Part shown: positions 1 through 11,450 of the stretch, piece after piece
How the letters are laid out: each line of letters starts with the position of its first letter
Position numbering within the stretch: the first letter of the stretch is position 1
Source of the DNA: Cristatella mucedo
Taxonomy: Eukaryota; Bryozoa; Phylactolaemata; Cristatellidae
Assembly: GCA_009760855.2 (NCBI GenBank)
Contig: WPIO01000012.1
Location: 3,731,501-3,795,500 of the forward strand
DNA length: 64,000 bases
Direction of reading: 5' to 3'
The notes under the pieces: generated by a model
Database searches by the model: none
What the model saw: the letters and a program-made list of their open reading frames with translations, nothing else
Told to the model about the DNA's origin: nothing
Program-made: the position numbers and the translations under genes

Positions 1-1849
1 CTGCCACATTTTCTAAAAATAAGTGCTGTGAATCTTACAAACGAAAGACTTCCCAAGCATGAAATGCTCGGTTATTTAAGTTATTTTCTATATTTATTTT
101 TAAAATTCAGTTCGTTGGTAATTTTAATTTTTTAACTCTTGTCAATCTAATCAACTGTAAGTGTCGGCAATTCCTGGTTTCACCATGCAGAAATGAACTC
201 GAATTGGATTAAATGCATCTACAGTATACCCCATCAAAATCAAGACTGACGAGTCTTAACCTAAGGTCGCGATCCATGTCGTTGGTTCCATTTCTGCAAC
301 ACAAAATCTATTAATGACTGATGCGTTCGGATGGTAGCCGCTAAGTATCTTCCACAGATGGGAAAATATGGCTGCTGAGTAAGCCGAATTTTACTTTTTC
401 AATAGGGGGCTGCGGCTCAGGTGGAACTTCACTTCAAAATGCACTATTTCTACTCCAGTTGTGCAAGCTAGGAGCAGTTGTGCCAGCTAGAAACTTGTAC
501 AACTGAAAGAGCAATAGTGGGATGCTACTACCGCGGTATCAAATAAAATGCCTCCCAGGTGGATATTAGTAATTTAATACAACCACTCATAGCAAGCGAT
601 GATTACCCCCAGGCAGAACTAACATTTGGGGACTATGATGTCAAGGAATAGGCTTCGGCGCTCTGGAAAAATCTTAATTGAAACTACGTTTGAATTGAAC
701 TTGAATACTGTGAAGTTGTAGATGCATTCCCCTCACCTTTGGATTGTGTGAAGCGTGCCGCCTTCTCACTTATTTGCTGATGAGTATAGATTGATTTCTT
801 AATCATTGCTTTTAACGTACGGTAGTCGCACGGCAACACCTTAGTTTGCAATGCTTTATTAAATTAAGCCTACGATATTCTACATACCAAGAGAGACAGC
901 TCACGTGCGATCAACCCAAAATTTGTTAGACCAGATATAACTAATTCATGTTTACATGTACTATTGCAAATAACTGCTGCTCGTCGTGTTATGAGCACTA
1001 CCTGTTAATTCCGAGCTGCAAGCCAAGATTTATGAGACAAATATATAGTGAGCATAACGCAATTTTTAAATATGAATTTTCTTAGATATACACTGTGGTG
1101 AACCTCATAAAATTGAGAGTGGTTGCTGAATAACTTTACAAGTTTGAAATCTTCAAATATTCACTCAACTTGAGGCTATTTTCTAGGTCTTTGATGTCAA
1201 GGAAAATTAAGTTGAGTATCTTTAGAAAAGATACTCTCTGGTCTTTTCATCATGACAGTAGTAGATAGAGGTACAGTTTTTATTAAAAACAATCTTGAAT
1301 AGGCACTAAACAAGGTCAAAGACAAAAACTCTGCTAGCTAAAAGACTGGCAAATCTAGTTATATACCTGCTGGCAATGACTTTGCTTTCGTACCTGCCTT
1401 AAAAAATTGACTCGCCTCGCAAAGTGAAGTGCCCTGTCTGTCTGACTAAGCATTTATCCGGCTTCCGACGAATCTACCATGTTGTGCTTGCACGCACTTG
1501 TGTGCGGTTTCTACGAATATGTACGAAACAGCTCCACGTGAGGAGATGTGTTCGATAACGTCTATATTTCTGAGCCGCGTGCAAACTCGCTGAGACCTAG
1601 TGCTGAGACGCTGAGTTAATACGACTCACAATAGCCGCGTTTAGCTGATGCAACTATCATAATACAGATATTTGCTTAGCATCGCAAGAAAAATAAATCT
1701 CACTTTAGGCAATTTAAATGTGCTGTAAAGAAGGACGTCGATCGGCTAGTGATAACCCGGAAAGTGCATGCATGATAAGCACACAACGGATAATGCACTT
1801 GAACTTCACTGACGAATTTCGTGTACGCCTAGGAAATGCTGCTAGAAGC
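1..1849. other. unassigned AT-rich DNA
   Basis: I see no open reading frame of family character, no repeat shared with the rest of the window and no RNA gene here. Confidence 0.5.
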
Positions 1850-2170
1850 AGGTGACTTTTTAGCTTTTATTTTAATGTCATAAAGTCAGTTGCGATTGAG
1901 TTCCAGGCTTTGGGAGTACACGAACTGAAGACACGGTCTCCTAAGGATTTAAGGTTGTTTCGAGGCCCAGCTACGCGACTTGAGGAAGAAGAGCGGTGCT
2001 ACGATCGCTAGCCTGATCGTGGAGTAGTTGGGATAGGTAAGCCGGAGCGGCAGAATGATAGGACGGTGAGTGGCGAAGCCTTGAAGTAGATACGAGCTCG
2101 ATAGGGAGCCAGTACAGTCTTTTACGATTGGCCAGCAGCGAACGGGACGGCGTACGTAGAGGAAGAAAAA
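1850..2170 (-). mobile_element. LINE-B fragment (3' part of reverse transcriptase ORF), degenerate
   Basis: Read on the minus strand, this matches the C-terminal reverse-transcriptase region of the LINE-B copies at 10388-11450 and 30812-31937. The shared blocks are the ones around GAGTTCCAGGCTTTGGGAG and ACGGTCTCC. It is broken by many small changes, has lost the 3' tail and is an old, dead copy. Confidence 0.75.
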
Positions 2171-3407
2171 AGCTAGCTGTCAGCTAAAGAGCAGCAATGC
2201 GTGAGTGTAGGGCAGGGTATCTGACCGGTGCGGTAAACGTCCGGGGGAAATGGAGCGCCAGCGTGGGCATCTGGGGGGATGAGTCGCACTCCGAAGCCCA
2301 CAAAGTTAGCGTCAAACCCACTCCTCGGCTGGAGAGGTGGGCGTTCGTTTGCTTCGTCCCACGTGCTGATAGGGGTCGGCCACTAAACCCACAATGACAG
2401 GAATCCGCTCACAGCAACTAATGCAAACACGACTTGACCGTAATGGCAGCTCTCGTAGGTCTAAGATAGGCTGGTCGCGTCACGTGACCGTGACCTAGAT
2501 GGTCGTGGGGACCGCTCAGTGCAGACAATTCATCTGCCACTAAGGACCTATAGTGTGCACTGCCGTCGAAGCCGGGTGAGTCCACAATGCAGCTCCCTCG
2601 TGAAATGCGTTGATGTGTGCATGGATGGTTAGTCTGTGAGGCTACTCAGCTGCCGTTTACTAAATCGGCCCGCGACCCAGTCATAGTGCTTTGGTTTCGA
2701 CCTTTTGCAGGCTGGCCAATGTCCGATATCCAGACACGCTACGGGCCAAGATATTGTTATCGGGTAGCACGATTATGTTTCCCAGACTAAGGATTAGCGT
2801 CTGTGCCTCGGGGGCTCCGTGCTGCTTAGGTAGCGCCGGGCCATCGCCTGCACCAGGCCGGTGGAGGGAGGGAATGGTGGCCGCCAAATCCATTGGGCTC
2901 AACGTCCTTTGGCCTGCTGTATTTGCTTGCCCAAAAAGAATGTCTGCTTCCTCAGCCGGTTAACAAATATTTGGGTCAGCTGCCATTGTCAATCTGTAGT
3001 TGCATCACTGTCGCCCACAGCACCAAATACACCAGTTTGTTCTACTGCACCCAGGGGGAAGCACGACTCTAGTCGCCCAGGGTAGGGGCAGTACTTCCTC
3101 CTTTGGGCAGTACTTGCCTGCCTTCCAGCGATTGCCTACACCACACATCGACCGCCTAGCGACAAAGCCCGCCGGAATGCCAGGTTAATTCAAGGGGCAG
3201 GGCACTGCCTGCCCAGATGCCCCGTGCTGAACGTGGAGTTGTGCGGGCTGAGCAACCCGGTAACCACCGAAAACCTCACCCGAACTGGAGATATTCCCAC
3301 TTCAGCCTTTGGGCTGACTTCCCGTTAATGACGGACTAATGTTCGTTAAGCTGATTCCTGATCGGTAAATATCCTCTGGGTTGGAGTTTTTCTCGCTCAC
3401 AGATTTG
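2171..3407. other. unassigned DNA, somewhat GC-rich
   Basis: Only short overlapping open frames on both strands occur here, with no recognisable domain. I see no match to the repeat families of the window. Confidence 0.4.
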
Positions 3408-3415
3408 GTTTAAGG

Positions 3416-3820
3416 CAGAGGTTGGCAAACCAGGCCTTTAGGCCAGATACGGCCTAGCTAGTACTCCAGTCCGGCCAAACGACCCCCAGTTATTTATTGT
3501 TGGATCCGGCCTAATTGAATTGTCGCGGTTTCGTACCCATTCATTACTGCTGGTTGCAGCTCAAGCTGTGGATCATGTTTATTTTTAGAACTTGTGTCTG
3601 GCGCTTCTATGGAACAGAAGCAGCTAACTGGGGGGGGATAAGCGATGATTAACGGCTACCCCTGCAATTGCTGTGCACGACTACGCATTGGTTGGGACTG
3701 TTTCTCCTAAGGCCACGCCCACTCCTCCTAACCGATGGAGTGGGAGTGGTTTCTTCTGCCCTAATTTGCCCGTTTGACCTCCTGAATGGCCTACTAGTCC
3801 GATAAGTTTGCCGCTCCCTG
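3416..3820. mobile_element. hAT-type non-autonomous DNA transposon with 8-bp target duplication
   Basis: The left end starts CAGAGGTTGGCAAAC, and the right end read in reverse starts CAGGGAGCGGCAAAC, so the two are inverted repeats. The flanks are GTTTAAGG (3408-3415) and GCTTAAGG (3821-3828), an 8-bp target duplication with one mismatch. The CAGNGG..GGCAAAC terminus and 8-bp duplication are typical of hAT (Charlie-like) elements. The 405-bp body has no transposase frame, so it would depend on an autonomous partner. Confidence 0.85.
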
Positions 3821-3828
3821 GCTTAAGG

Positions 3829-4738
3829 CATGAACTCGGCTCTAGCCACGTGTGTACCGTGGCAAAAGCAGCAGCAAAAGTGTCGAACTGTTGAATGTAT
3901 CCAATTAAACTCAGACTCTGAGCTAGGCTATTAGGCAGGGTGAGACATCTAGGCTAGCATGATTCAACAGCTGCAAGTCCTGGTAATCATATTGACACTG
4001 ACACGCGTGCCAGATAGCATGTCGTGTATTTACTTTCTGTATTAATACTATTTTTGGACGATGTTCTATGCAAATAGAGAGGTTATGCTTACAGGGCGGT
4101 AGCTATGAAATGCCGGATAATGGGCGCAGTCATTTGAAGCTTAAGCAAGTCTAGCATATTACTTTCCACGATGGTATCTGGAAAAGTCAGCATGATCCAA
4201 ATGAATAAAGAAGGAGGTGAACATTGACAAGAGCGAGAACTCAACCTTCACCCAAAAATTTGTGAACTGTACGACAGTCAGATCTACAAAATATTTATAA
4301 TGTGTCAATCATTTCTAAAAAAAAGTCCCCCTCTAGATAAGACTGCCGCTGACTGTTATATTAATTGTTAATTGAGCCCAATCTCATGCAAGAACGTTAG
4401 AAACCTAAATAAATTTTACTGCAAGTATGTCCCGTAACGGAAACGTTCCGTAAATGAAAGCCAAGCTAACTTGCTAAGCCGCACATTTTAATCCAACGAA
4501 AGCCGGCGAAATTTGAGCATGTAAAAGCTCTTGACAAAGTTCATTTTCATAGCTAAAAATGGAGATGTTGTCATTGTCTCTCCTAAAAAGATTTAGTTAC
4601 ATTAGGAAAGAACTGCACGATTGTCGGGTCAATAAGGCAGGCTCACTCCAAGCCAGTATTTCCAAGAAAAGTTGGCGCTATCCGTGGTTTTTGTCTGTAG
4701 AAGTTAATAGTAATGTAATAATAATTATTATTATAGTA
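3829..4738. other. unassigned AT-rich DNA
   Basis: No gene or family repeat was recognised. A short ATT-rich tract near 4710-4738 directly adjoins the LTR-like element that follows. Confidence 0.45.
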
Positions 4739-5108
4739 TTTTTAGTTCGATTGTATGCAGGCTCCTCTGATAAGCCTCCGGTGAACAGCTGTTAAGAGCA
4801 TCACCGAGAGGGGGCGGTGCATAGCTGTGGTCCGCCTGTGACGTGGCGTAGACACAGGCCGGGAACTCGCTGGTGAACAAACGGTGGATTCACCAGCAGG
4901 GTCGGCCGGCTCACAGTTGTGGTCCTCCTAGATAAATCTTCGGGGTAGACCAGCGGACAGGAGAGTCGAGGAGAGGAGAGGAGAGGAGAGTAGAGTAGAG
5001 TGGGAGAAGGGGGCGAAGGGAGCCGTGCATCCTTCGGCTCCCTGCGTCGCATGATAAACTGTTAGTGTCGGGCATCGGCCGGCTCTCTGCTGCGAGAACC
5101 GAACGACA
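4739..5108 (-). mobile_element. LTR-like element, reverse orientation, diverged copy
   Basis: The reverse complement matches 44710-45097 along most of its length. Shared blocks include TTGTATGCAGGCTCCTC, the run near CACCGAGAGGGG and the block near GCATCGGCCGGCTCTCT. GTAT occurs on both flanks and may be a target duplication. The left terminus has decayed, so the exact start is uncertain. A GA-rich simple tract (about 4955-5010) lies inside it. Confidence 0.6.
4955..5010. repeat. GAGAG/GTAGA simple tract
   Basis: The stretch is built from GAGGA and GTAGA units within the LTR-like element. The equivalent part of the 44.7-kb copy lacks the expansion, so it grew in this copy. Confidence 0.8.
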
Positions 5109-5459
5109 GTATTAGCAATAAATTGTATAGCTGCATAACACCAAACGATTGTTGAATAAGTTTTTAATTACTGATCATGTGGTGGAAAGGAATCGTAAAC
5201 AAGTTTTTTTTCCGGACACCAGCCTTCGTGTAAACACCACTATGGGCTAATTTTATGACACTCTACTTATTCTCATTCTAGCAGTCCATTCGTTCTGACA
5301 AGGTTAATGGCGGGTTGCAATTGTTGTTCGCGAATCGTTTTGCTATAAGATGTGCAGTTTTTTACATGGGCCATCATTTGAATCAGTTGCAATCAGGTCT
5401 TCATCAAAGACAATGCCTCTCACTGTTGTGATATTCCGGCCTTCTTAAAATGAAACAAA
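5109..5459. other. unassigned DNA
   Basis: I see no gene and no repeat that recurs elsewhere in the window. Confidence 0.45.
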
Positions 5460-5594
5460 AATATAATTCATTTGCATAGCGCCCCAAGAGAACTTAATCT
5501 CTATTCAGGCGCTTCACATTTGCCTCGGGGCTCGAGCCCATGACCTCAGCCGGTCGGGGCGAGCACCTTAACCACTGGACCAAACCAGCTGTCT
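5460..5594 (-). mobile_element. SINE-1 (tRNA-derived)
   Basis: On the minus strand it begins with a pol III A-box-like block, TTTGGTCCAGTGGTTAAGG, followed by a B-box-like block around GGCTCGAGCCC. It ends with the hairpin-bearing 3' segment GCGCCTGAATAGAGATTAAG and GGGGCGC. It abuts the endonuclease fragment of LINE-A. Confidence 0.85.
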
Positions 5595-8400
5595 AAAACT
5601 TGTTTGTGGAAGAGTTTTCAAAGTTCCTCGCTAAAATATTTGCGTGTGACAGGCTATTACTGATTGTAGGAGACTTCAATATTCACGTTGGCAACCCTAT
5701 CAACAGCCAGTTCCGCTCATTTCTTGACTGTCTGGAGAACTTTGGTTTGGTCAAACACGTTAATCATGTCACTCACGTCGGTGGACGTGTCCTAGATCTA
5801 GCTATCACTAAGGATGTCTTCCCCACCGGACGTTGTTGTGTGCCCAATTACCCTCTCGGATCATTGCTCGGTCTAGTTTAATGTTCCTGCTCGGTTGCAC
5901 GTATAAGGTGATGTCTAGTTTGTCCAGTAACCTAACTTCAAAAACATTGACCAAGACAATTTTTTAAAATCTATATGGGAGGCAAGTATGTTTCATCTGC
6001 ACCCAGATCCGACCAACAGCCTTGATAGACTCACTGGTGCAGTGAACATGACACGTGTGAGTGGACTTGAAGGGCATGCTCCAGCACATTTTCCCCTGTG
6101 CAGAGTCGTGGAGATTCCTTTCAATTTACAAAAAACTTCAAACATGCACCGTTTTACGCATAGGCTTGGACGCCGTTTTAAGAAGTCCGTGTCTGATAAA
6201 AATTTAGTCAATTTCAAAGATTTCTTTCCAGTCTGCACCCGGAAGCTTAACAAGCAAGGACTTCTTTTTTCATTCGAAAACTAAGGTCTTGCCAGTCAAA
6301 GCCAATACAGATTCGTAAGACGGTAAAATAATTTGTTGGCGAATGCCAAGAGGTCTGACTGCTTAGATAGTAATGAATCAGCCGAAAGTTTTTCAGCCTT
6401 CTTTACTGAAAACATTGTACAAATTCGTGCCTCCATAAAGACCCTTCCGACTATAGCAATTGCTGAATCGCAACCTGTGAGTTTCCTTGACAGATTTTCC
6501 AAGGTTTCTGCATGCGATGTGGTTACGTTAATAAGGTCAAGCAAAAAGAGCCAGTCTCCCGAATACCCAACACTATCTCCACTAACCACATTTGCATGCT
6601 GACCCTATGCATGTCACCCCTAACCATATTATTCATTTTGTTTGTTTTTCAAGCATGATTTTACTTACCATTCAATTGCATTTCCCTTTGCAGCAAATGT
6701 AAATCGCCTAGAAAGAGATTAAGTTCTCAGAGGGCACTTTATCAAGTGCGTTATTGTTATTATTATTGTCTCTGTGGTCTTCATTGGCAGACAAAATTAG
6801 TGTACCCAAGTCCTTTAAAATGGCCTTCGCTTGACTGATACTGAAAAAGCCTGGGTTGGATACGGAGGTCCTTGCGAACTATCACCCAGTTTCTCTACTT
6901 CCTTTTTGAGCAAAGATTCTTGAACAAATTGCCGCTAAGAAGCTGGTAGCACACATTAAAAAGAGTAATGCCAGAACAGTTTTGATCAGGGTTCTAGCGG
7001 CAGCACTCCACTGAAACTGCTCTCCTCCGTACAATCAATAACATCCAATGCAGCAAGGATAACGGGAATTTCACTGCCCTCGTGCTGCTAAATTTACCAG
7101 CTGCCTTCGACATAATTGATCAAGAACATTCTACTTAAATGATTAGGAACAATGATCTGTCTGTCAGACGAGGCACTGGCGTGGTTTAAGTCGTACTTGT
7201 CCAATCGTTTTCAATTCTGGTCGTGTGGGGGTCAGGTCTCATCCACAAGACCAATCATATGCGGAGTCCCTTGAGTGCCCATCCTCAGTCCGTTGCTGTT
7301 CTCCGTTTATATTCAACCTTTGGGGAAAGTGACTCAAGCCAATGGAATAGGCTATCACTTTTATGCTAGCGATACTCAACTGTATTGGTTTTTTAGACAG
7401 TCGGAACCTGCTGCAGTGACTGATAAACTGAATACTTCCTCTACAGACATTCGATCCTAGTTGTCAACAAATTTCCTTAAAATAAAACACGATAAAACGG
7501 AACTGCTACTTATAGGAAACCCCAAGCGTGTGGCTGGACTAGAAGGCTTTGGTCTTGTAGTAGGAGATGTTGTTGTGCGACCGTCAACATATGCTCGAAG
7601 TTTAGGTATCATCTTCTACATCTGCCTAAATTTTGAAAGCTTTGCTGAGAAGACTGTTTCCACAATAGCCATCACGCCCGATCCCTATCTAAGATTAGGA
7701 ATTGTCTTCCACGATGGCTTGCAAAAAATTTACCTAGTTCCTTAGTTTTGTCTCGGCTAAATTGTTGTAATTCTCTTGTGGTTGTGCTACCGAAAAAGGC
7801 CATTGGGCCATTACAGCTGACTATAAATATGGCTGCAAGGCTATTTTGCAAATCCCAGAGGACTGACCGTGTGTATCCAAAACTAAAAGAGCTAGAATGG
7901 CTCCCGGTCAATCAACGGATACAGAGCAAAGTTGTTATGCTGACCCACAAGGCCAGCCAGGGCTTGGCTCCTCCGTACCTAGCTGAACTGCATCGACAAT
8001 TTCAGCCTCCTCGTGCACTCAGCTCTTGTGTGGACAATAAATTAGCTGTTTCATTCCTCCACTTAGAGACCGTTGGCGACAGAAGCTTTAGCTCTGCAGG
8101 TTCCAGACTGTAGAACTCACATCCACGATTCTTACGGAGCAAAAAATACTATGCTGCTGCACGTCATTTCCAGCCCCTCTGAGCTCCTACTTCCATGCTA
8201 CTCACTACAACTGCTCTCCTGACTCTGCCATGCTTCCCACTTTCCCTTTGCTGCCTGAGATGAAATCTTTTGGCTACCGAATGCGTACTAAAAGCCGCTT
8301 AGGCTGTGAGTGTGCAATACAAAACTCTCCTGCGTAATACCCACATAGCCGCTGTCAGGTTACAAACCGAGATGCATTAGAATACATGCTCAGTGCTGTG
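5595..8400 (+). mobile_element. LINE-A copy with endonuclease remnant and reverse transcriptase, interrupted
   Basis: This is the longest LINE-A copy. At 5600-5881 the frame carries an APE-type endonuclease block (LLIVGDFNIHV, then LDLAIT about 45 residues later). Linker sequence occupies 5988-6578, ending with an FSAFF..NIVQIRASI segment. A LINE-B tail interrupts it at 6579-6771. Reverse-transcriptase blocks follow: PVSLLPFLSKILEQ near 6880, CGVPxxxxLSPLLFSVY near 7260-7310, FYASDTQLY near 7360 and LVV..PKKAI near 7780. The 3' end resembles that of 50170-51641. Many stops and shifts make it dead. The domain order is that of CR1/L2-like LINEs. Confidence 0.85.
6579..6771 (+). mobile_element. 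LINE-B 3' tail nested in LINE-A
   Basis: The block from CACTAACCACATTTGCATGC to the (ATT)n-like tail equals the 3' ends of the other LINE-B copies, with the AGAGATTAAGTTCTCAGAGG hairpin near the end. It separates two halves of the LINE-A linker and reverse-transcriptase region, so LINE-B inserted after LINE-A. Confidence 0.85.
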
Positions 8401-8600
8401 CTTGTCGATGAGCATAATCAGGAAGGCATACGAGCACCATTGTATCAAGAGCATTAACTGGCTATGGGCGAGAAGTAGTACATTGCCCATGTGGAGTTGG
8501 CTTTACTACTCGTCCCAGGATTCAACCAAGTAAGCAGTAGATTCGTAGAGGCTATTTATTAAACAGCCTGCTCAGTCCGCTAACTAAGAATCTGACGTAA

Positions 8601-8880
8601 TGTATCTCCGGGTGTAACCCCACCAAGATACAAAGACCGAGTGGGTTTTTGCTGGGGGCTTTCCTATAGCACAATCATAACCTAAGCGGCCTTCAGTATG
8701 CATTTGGTAGCCATCAGACTTCATCTAGCGAATAGAAAATGAGGACCATAGCTGAATCAAGTGGGAATTTTTGGTAGTGAGTAACATAGACGTAGCAACT
8801 CAGGATTGCTGGATAAGATGTTCCGTAGTCCGAAGCAGAAAAAAGGTTGCAATAAAATATTGCTTGAAGAGCAGGTCGCT
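8601..8880 (-). mobile_element. LINE-A 3' fragment
   Basis: On the minus strand it matches the 3' end of LINE-A: the region around ACCAAATGCATACTGAAGGC, CGCTTAGG, and the terminal GGAGATACA with which the intact copy ends. It has no coding potential. Confidence 0.75.
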
Positions 8881-8994
8881 GACGTCGAAACCCATGAGCC
8901 GTGCAGGGTGCTAGCTGGTGATCATAGAAAGATGTAGCTTTTTATAGGTGACACCTAAAACGTCACACTCACAGCACTGCCTCCATGCTAGTAA

Positions 8995-9060
8995 TTTTTA
9001 GAGGAATAATAATAATACATTTGTACAGCGCTCTTAGTGAATTGCTCTGCTAAGTCTTGT
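8995..9060 (-). mobile_element. LINE-B/SINE-1-type 3' tail scrap
   Basis: An AATAATAATAAT run is followed by ACATTTGTACAGCGCTCTTAG, which resembles the hairpin end of LINE-B and SINE-1 in reverse. It is too short to assign to one of the two. Confidence 0.5.
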
Positions 9061-10320
9061 TGAACGGCTAAGATCCTGCTTTGCTTCATCGTTGCTTAAA
9101 CAACTAAAATTCCATTTAAAGTCAATTACGATCCCGGCAGATCATTCCGCTTGCAGTTAGCGATAAAATAGTACACGCTGCAGATTCCAACCGAAACCCT
9201 GGGTTGTAAAGTGTTAGTGCCTTGTCTCAGGGCTAAGACCGATAAGTTAAACAATTTCTCATGTTTGTGTCAGACGATTTCTGCAGAGTATCTATCGCCC
9301 AGTAAGTCACCCTCGGTTACTTTACTAACTTTAAACAACTGAGCTGCACTGCTAACAGTGCCATAAATAGCATTGGACATTGGACCGATCAGTGATATCT
9401 TTTTTGCGTTTCCAGAGTCTCATAATACTCAAAACTACGTCGGCTATATTAATTAACAAACACACTGGTGTTAGCCGGCTGATGAATAGCCATAGGCATG
9501 CTCTTGCTTTATACGAAATTCCCCAGTATTTGTTGTTTGTTTTGCAAAAAATATAACAGACTGTGCTTTTCAGCATTATAATTGCCAATTAATAACAGCG
9601 TCTGAGCTTTCTAGAAGCATATTTGCCTACTTAATTACTGCTGGCCAAACCGTATCGCTACGAGAAAGCGTCAATAATGTGAGTGCACATTCGATACCTC
9701 TACTGACGTGCTACCGCCTTGTCAGCTCACCTGGTGCTACCCTTGTCACTCCAAATGCATTCAGACTCATCACGGGAAATTCTTTCTGATATAATAAATG
9801 CACTGCAGAAGTTTATAGGCTACTTTTATTAAGCGGACTCAATCACAAGCTATTCCCCCATATACTAGAAAGCATCTGGGATTCGTGCACATGTTGACCA
9901 TGCCATGGCACTGCTACTGCATGTGGTTTGCTTGTCTCATCGACTGACCCGAGTAGTACATCATTCGAGGTGGTGACCAGTCACACGGAGCTTTCCAACT
10001 TTATGCTCGGCTTTCACATAGTTGGTCATAGTTAGCTCTCGTCAAGCTCCCGTGGTCTGTCAGAGTCAGAGCCCTGACTGTCTCCCTGAATGTCGTAGCT
10101 GGTGCGATTAGTGCCTCTGAGGTGCGGTCTCAGTTAGAGGAAACTCGGTAAGATGACTGGAGACTGCTTTATTTAGCATGCCGTGTTCAATTGCTTTAGC
10201 CATACAATCACTTTCTCTTTGTCCCAGAAGATAGCTCTCATAGCTGCCCGGGCTCACTGAGAGCCTCTTGGGTTGTGAGTGCACTCAAGAAAATTGCAGA
10301 ATAATAGTGAAATAATTCAT
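9061..10320. other. unassigned DNA
   Basis: No gene or family repeat was recognised. The open frame at 9352-9588 (minus) has no known motif. Confidence 0.45.
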
Positions 10321-10387
10321 TATGTATAAGAACTGTATCTATAGCACCCTCAGAGAGCCCAATCTTTGTATAGACACTATATTTGGT
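10321..10387 (-). mobile_element. LINE-B-type 3' tail scrap
   Basis: AGCACCCTCAGAGAGCCCAA is the hairpin arm of a LINE-B-like tail in reverse. It lies directly beside the tail of the larger copy that follows, suggesting two insertions side by side. Confidence 0.5.
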
Positions 10388-11450
10388 GTAATAATAATAA
10401 TAATAATAATAGTAATGCACTTGATAAAGCGCCCTCAGAGAACTCAATCTCTTTCTAGGCGCTTTACATTTGCTACAAAGGAAAATGCAATGGAATGATG
10501 AGTAATATCATGCTCGATAAACAAACAACATGAATAACATGGTTAGGGGTGACATGCACAGGGCCAGCATGCGAGTGTGGTTAGTGGCAGCATGCACAGT
10601 GTCAGCACGCATAAGCACATCAAGGACCAATCACAGGAACCCACTAAAGGCTGTCCTAAATAGGTGTTTTTAAGCTCTTTTTAAATGTGGTCAAGTCAGG
10701 GGATGCTGTGACGCAAGTATGAGGGAGTTCCAGGCTTTGGGAGCATACGAACTAAATGCACGGTCTCCACAGGATTTGAGGTTTGTACGAGGTATTGGTA
10801 AACTGATGGATTCCGAAAAGCGGGTGGTACTACGATGCTTGGTCTGGTGGGGGAGTAGATCTGAGAGATAGGCTGGAGCCAAATAATCAAGTGACCTAAA
10901 AGTGAGCGACGAAACCTTGAAGTCGATCCGTTGCTTGACTGGGAGCCAGTGCAGGTCGGCGAGAAGTGGTGTGATGTGGCAACTGCGCCCCTCACGACAA
11001 ACAAGCCTAGCTGCAGAGTTGTGCACAAGCTGTAACTGCCTGATTGCACATGCCGGTAGGCCAGCAAGCAGTGAGTTGCAGAGGGCAAGACGGGATGTCA
11101 CAGATGCATGGACCAACTGAGACGTGGTGTCCTTATCTATATAAGCCCGAATTTTTGCAATTTTATGCAGCTGAAAGTAGGCAAACTAGATTGTGGAGCT
11201 GATATGTTCGTCTAACGAGTGGTCACTTTGGGGAATATGGCACCTGGATTTTGAGCTGATTCAACAGGAGATATGCTGGCAAAGCCAATTTTGAGCGTCT
11301 GCCTTTCCAATTTCGAAATTACATTGGGTTTGCCCATAACTAGTAAGTTAGTTTTATAATCATTTGTTTTTAGAAACTTTGCTGCCATCCATATGTGGAT
11401 GTCATCAATACATGAAACAAGTGCATGGGGAAGAATGGCACACACTTAAT
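10388..11450 (-). mobile_element. LINE-B copy, 5'-truncated, 3' half of reverse transcriptase
   Basis: The minus strand encodes the C-terminal part of a CR1/L2-like reverse transcriptase in broken frames. Motifs are SRLALCNSLLAGLP, SAARLVCREG, ITPLLADLHWLPVKQRIDFK, LAPAYLSDLLPHQ and GDRAFSSYAPKAWNSL. The element ends in the conserved hairpin and an (ATT)n tail (10390-10411). Frame breaks and loss of the 5' part show it is inactive. Confidence 0.88.
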
